From positions 1 to 7,763 of the forward strand of contig CAYLLH010000085.1 of NCBI GenBank assembly GCA_964384785.1: DNA of 7,763 nt. Reading direction: 5' to 3'. Positions 5,102 to 7,763 of the stretch are shown piece after piece; within the stretch, counting starts at the first letter, position 1; every line of letters starts with the position of its first letter. This DNA comes from JAZKSG01 sp964384785. GTDB taxonomy: Archaea; Thermoplasmatota; E2; DHVEG-1. The notes beneath the pieces are model-generated. The model had not been told where the DNA came from and searched no databases. It was given only the letters and a program-made list of their open reading frames with translations. Both the position numbers and the translations under genes were made by a program.

Positions 5102-6349
5102 ATGGATGATTTAAACAAAAGACAGGAATATCTTCTGAAAAGACAGATAGAGGAACTTAAAGAAGCTAAAGGAAGGCATACAGAACTTATTAGCTTGTAT
5201 GTTCCACCAAGTAAACAAATCTCTGATGTTTCAGCATATCTTAGAAACGAACTTTCCGAATCTCAAAATATTAAATCTAAACAAACACGTAAAAATGTTT
5301 TATCAGCAATAGAATCAATTCTTAGCCGGCTTAAATCATTTAAAAAACTACCTGAAAATGGTGTGGTATTTTTTGTTGGACACAAAAGCATTGGTGCTGA
5401 TCAAACTGAGATGGTCGCACATGTTATAGAACCACCTATGCCTATTCAAACATTTTTGTATCGTTGCGATTCACAGTTTTATACTGAACCACTTGATGAT
5501 ATGCTTGTGGAAAAAGAAATTTATGGACTTCTCTTGATTGATCGTCGTGAATGCACAGTTGGAATGTTGCGTGGTAACCGGGTTGAGCTTTTGAAATATA
5601 TGACTTCTCAAGTTCCAGGAAAACATGGTAAGGGTGGTCAGTCTCAGCAGCGTTTTGAAAGACTTACTGAGATTGCTGCGCATGAATGGTTTAAAAAATG
5701 TGGAGAAAAAGCTAGTGAGATACTAAGAGGGGAGGATAATCTTCAAGGAATATTTGTTGGTGGTCCGGGTCCTACAAAAAAATATTTTGTAGATGAAGAA
5801 TACCTGCATTATGAGATACAACAAAAAATAGTTGAAACCTTTGATACAGGTTACACAGATGAATATGGTCTCAGAGAATTAGTAGATGCTGCATCTCAAA
5901 CACGATCTGATCTTAAAGTTTCTAAAGAAAAAAAGTTGTTGAAACGATTCCTGCGGGAGATTACTAAAAGAGAGAAGGGTTTATCGGTTTATGGTGAAGA
6001 TCAAATAAGAAAAGCACTTCAGATGGGTGCGGTTGATACTCTTCTTTTATCTGAGGATCTTAGACGTTATCGTGTGACTTTGAAATGCCCTGGTTGTGAC
6101 TTTAAAATTCAGAAAACATTCAAAGAAGAAAATTTAGAAGATTTTGAACCATCTGAATGTACTGAATGTGATAGTCAAATGCAGATGGAGATAGAAAAAA
6201 AAGTTGATTTAATAGATGAACTATCTGATCTGGCGGATAACACGGGTGCAAATGTTGAACTTATATCCCGGGATAGTGAGGAAGGTGAAGCACTTTACTC
6301 TGCTTTTGATGGAATCGCAGGTATTTTGCGTTTTGCAGTTGGATTCTAA
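5102..6349 (+). CDS. prf1: Archaeal peptide chain release factor 1 (aRF1)
   Basis: aRF1 recognises all three stop codons in the ribosomal A site and triggers hydrolysis of peptidyl-tRNA. The 415-residue product has the standard archaeal length and all key motifs. NIKS (56-59) and YRCDSQF (120-126, the YxCxxxF motif) form the stop-codon-reading N domain. GKGGQSQQRF with GGQ at 178-180 is the catalytic loop of the middle domain. A zinc-ribbon-like insertion in the C domain has C329, C332, C353 and C356 (CPGC...CTEC). The C domain otherwise binds the aEF1A-type partner and ABCE1. An upstream in-frame TTG at 5072 would add ten residues, but ATG 5102 begins at the normal family position (MDDLNKRQEYLLKRQ) and has AAGGA before it. 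It follows the nuclease gene on the same strand by 65 bases and may or may not share its transcript. A T-tract follows the stop. Confidence 0.97.
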   Translation: MDDLNKRQEYLLKRQIEELKEAKGRHTELISLYVPPSKQISDVSAYLRNELSESQNIKSKQTRKNVLSAIESILSRLKSFKKLPENGVVFFVGHKSIGADQTEMVAHVIEPPMPIQTFLYRCDSQFYTEPLDDMLVEKEIYGLLLIDRRECTVGMLRGNRVELLKYMTSQVPGKHGKGGQSQQRFERLTEIAAHEWFKKCGEKASEILRGEDNLQGIFVGGPGPTKKYFVDEEYLHYEIQQKIVETFDTGYTDEYGLRELVDAASQTRSDLKVSKEKKLLKRFLREITKREKGLSVYGEDQIRKALQMGAVDTLLLSEDLRRYRVTLKCPGCDFKIQKTFKEENLEDFEPSECTECDSQMQMEIEKKVDLIDELSDLADNTGANVELISRDSEEGEALYSAFDGIAGILRFAVGF

Positions 6350-6356
6350 AAAACTG

Positions 6357-6376
6357 TTTTTTTAAAAGTTATTTTT
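6357..6376 (+). terminator. T-tract terminator after aRF1
   Basis: Seven T at 6357-6363 and five T at 6372-6376 begin within ten bases of the aRF1 stop. No GC-rich hairpin precedes them, which is normal for archaeal terminators. With a separate promoter region beyond, this is the likely end of the upstream transcript. Confidence 0.55.
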
Positions 6377-6426
6377 CCATATTTATAATAAAAAATATCA
6401 TATTTAATTATTTATTTGAAACATAT

Positions 6427-6440
6427 TAATTATATAATTA
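6427..6440. repeat. Perfect 14-bp palindrome upstream of the transporter gene
   Basis: TAATTATATAATTA is fully self-complementary and lies about 40 bp upstream of the better TATA box of the transporter gene. A dimeric regulator site at this position would be typical for an activator. The sequence is all A and T in an AT-rich spacer, so chance is a serious alternative; it could also serve as a TATA element itself. Confidence 0.3.
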
Positions 6441-6479
6441 GTAGATGATAATAGGTTAGATAACTCCAAAAAATATGGC

Positions 6480-6488
6480 TTATATATA
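6480..6488 (+). promoter_or_regulatory. TATA box of the OPT transporter gene
   Basis: TTATATATA is the best TATA match in the window. A start site about 26 bp downstream of its centre would fall near 6510, almost at the in-frame ATG 6514, which would give a leaderless message. A second TATA-like run, TTTTATAAATA at 6503-6513, would instead place the start near 6534, with a short leader containing GGTAG before ATG 6547. Both fit archaeal promoter spacing, and experiment would have to choose. Confidence 0.5.
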
Positions 6489-6546
6489 CTTTAAATCGAT
6501 GGTTTTATAAATAATGAAATATATTAATAGTATTGGTAGTACTATT

Positions 6547-7763
6547 ATGTCGAGGGAAAATTTTAAATCATACATACCGTCAAAGAAAGAATTACCTGAA
6601 TTTACATTAAAAGCAATACTTGTAGGTGCATTTTTATCAATTGTGATGGGTGCAGCAAATGCATACCTTGGACTTTTTGTAGGTATGACTGTTTCAGCAA
6701 CAATCCCTGCTGCTGTTATGTCTGTTGCACTTTTAAAACCATTAAAAGCAAACCTACTTGAAGTAAATGTAGCCAAGGTGGCTACATCAGCTGGTGAATC
6801 GCTAGCAGCAGGTGTAATATTTACAGTACCTGCTCTTGTTGTTTTAACCAAATCACCATTTTTTGTTGATACCGGCTGGTCGACTATTCATCTTTTCGAA
6901 ACCACTCTCATAGCACTTGTAGGTGGTATACTCGGTGTACTTTTTACTGTAACACTTAGAAAAACACTAATCGTTGACAGCGAGCTTCCATTCCCTGAGG
7001 GAATAGCGGCAACAGCTGTTCTTACAACAATAGTTGGAGAAGACGGAGATGGCCAAGCTGGAAGCGATGGTGCAGGAAAAATAATGATGCTTGGTGCATT
7101 AATTGCGGCAGGTTTCAAATTTTCACAATCATCTTTACATTTACTTGGTGAAAAAATAGAAGCCGTGGTATCAATAGGAAAATACAAAATAATGGGTTCA
7201 GGTGGTCACGAAGGCTATCTTTATGGTGGTTCTTCACTTTCTCCAGCGCTTCTTGGTGTTGGATATATCGTTGGCCCAAAAATAGCATCATATGTTCTTG
7301 TAGGTGGACTTCTTGGATGGGTAATTTTAGTTCCAATAATAGTTTTAATCGGTGGACTTCCTACACCTGCTGAAGAATTTTTAGGTATGGGTCCAACTGT
7401 AGGTGGTATCTATACCGTTTGGAGTGAACAAGTAAGATACATTGGAGTTGGAGCCATGGTAGTTGGTGGTCTTTGGACTCTTTTCACACTCAGAAACTCT
7501 CTTGGAGAAGGTATCAAAAAAGCGATACTTGGAGCTAAAGTAGGCGGAATTGAAAAACCAGAGAGAATTCAACAGGATCTTAATTATAAAAAAACATTTC
7601 TTGCAATCGGTTTAATGGTTATACCAATGTTTATTGTATATGCTTTCATAACTGAAATGTGGGCAATATCAGCATTTTTTGCAGTACTTATGCTTGCAGT
7701 AGCATTCCTTGCTTCAGCAATAGCTGGTTATATGGCAGGGCTTGTAGGTTCATCAAATAACCC
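6547..7763 (+). CDS. OPT-family oligopeptide transporter, N-terminal 405 residues
   Basis: This is a proton-coupled oligopeptide transporter of the OPT superfamily, prokaryotic branch, in the cytoplasmic membrane. The gene runs off the right edge, so about two thirds of the usual 600-700 residues are seen. The conserved opening (NFKSYIPSKKELPEFTLKA) leads into GAANAYLGLFVGMTVSATIP (35-54), a hallmark segment. Further family features are VAKVATSAGESLAAGVIFTV (75-94), SELPFPEGIA (145-154) and GYMAGLVGSSNNP at the window end. About eight membrane helices are visible, with a cytoplasmic-looking basic loop near 320-350. ATG 6547 matches where relatives begin and has GGTAG 7 bases upstream. The in-frame ATG 6514 would add 11 residues and is possible if the message is leaderless. 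Substrates in this family range from peptides to metal-chelate complexes; nothing here tells which. Confidence 0.93.
   Translation, partial: MSRENFKSYIPSKKELPEFTLKAILVGAFLSIVMGAANAYLGLFVGMTVSATIPAAVMSVALLKPLKANLLEVNVAKVATSAGESLAAGVIFTVPALVVLTKSPFFVDTGWSTIHLFETTLIALVGGILGVLFTVTLRKTLIVDSELPFPEGIAATAVLTTIVGEDGDGQAGSDGAGKIMMLGALIAAGFKFSQSSLHLLGEKIEAVVSIGKYKIMGSGGHEGYLYGGSSLSPALLGVGYIVGPKIASYVLVGGLLGWVILVPIIVLIGGLPTPAEEFLGMGPTVGGIYTVWSEQVRYIGVGAMVVGGLWTLFTLRNSLGEGIKKAILGAKVGGIEKPERIQQDLNYKKTFLAIGLMVIPMFIVYAFITEMWAISAFFAVLMLAVAFLASAIAGYMAGLVGSSNN

Noticed and set aside
6480..7572. Several minus-strand frames opposite the transporter gene
   Set aside because: The plus strand encodes an intact OPT protein through the window end; the antisense frames are proline/serine/threonine-rich shadows.
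1..7763. Mobile element, CRISPR or defence island
   Set aside because: No transposase, integrase, terminal repeats, regularly spaced repeats or defence domains; all large genes are core archaeal families of full length.

Overview
The window is about 7.8 kb of AT-rich archaeal chromosome. The archaeal assignment rests on the genes: transcription factor B (TFB), an archaeal class 1 release factor (aRF1) and a KH-less beta-CASP nuclease of the aCPSF2 type. Purine-rich Shine-Dalgarno sites, TATA-like boxes and T-tract terminators agree with it. The gene set looks euryarchaeal in the broad sense. Thermoplasmatota would fit, but the sequence alone does not settle the lineage. I see no insertion sequences, integrases, CRISPR arrays, tRNAs or rRNAs, and gene order and composition look like core genome.

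Left part, minus strand (1-1277). From right to left there is an unlisted 42-residue single-membrane-span protein with a very strong ribosome binding site, then TFB, then a T-rich tract, then the first 32 codons of an RlmE/FtsJ-type rRNA 2'-O-methyltransferase that runs off the left edge.

Middle part, plus strand (1278-5036). A divergent promoter region is followed by a 56-codon ORF of uncertain status. Next comes a tight cluster: stomatin-like SPFH protein, full-length NfeD membrane serine protease, an 18-codon mini-ORF, and aCPSF2. Stomatin and NfeD overlap by ATGA. The mini-ORF joins NfeD to aCPSF2 by ATGA overlaps at both of its ends, so the whole run could be translated by termination-reinitiation. 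Stomatin and NfeD are a known substrate-protease pair of membrane microdomains. Why an RNA-processing nuclease is coupled to them is not obvious.

Right part, plus strand (5037-7763). aRF1 follows after a 65-base AT-rich gap and carries the NIKS, YxCxxxF and GGQ motifs and a CxxC...CxxC zinc site. It ends in a T-tract terminator. A 160-base promoter region with a 14-bp palindrome and TATA boxes then leads into an OPT-family oligopeptide transporter, cut off by the right edge after 405 codons.

Overall this is mostly housekeeping: transcription initiation, rRNA modification, membrane protein quality control, RNA processing, translation termination and peptide uptake. I found no convincing new defence or mobile system. 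The points most worth a second look are the three small ORFs and the translational-coupling arrangement between nfeD and the nuclease gene.
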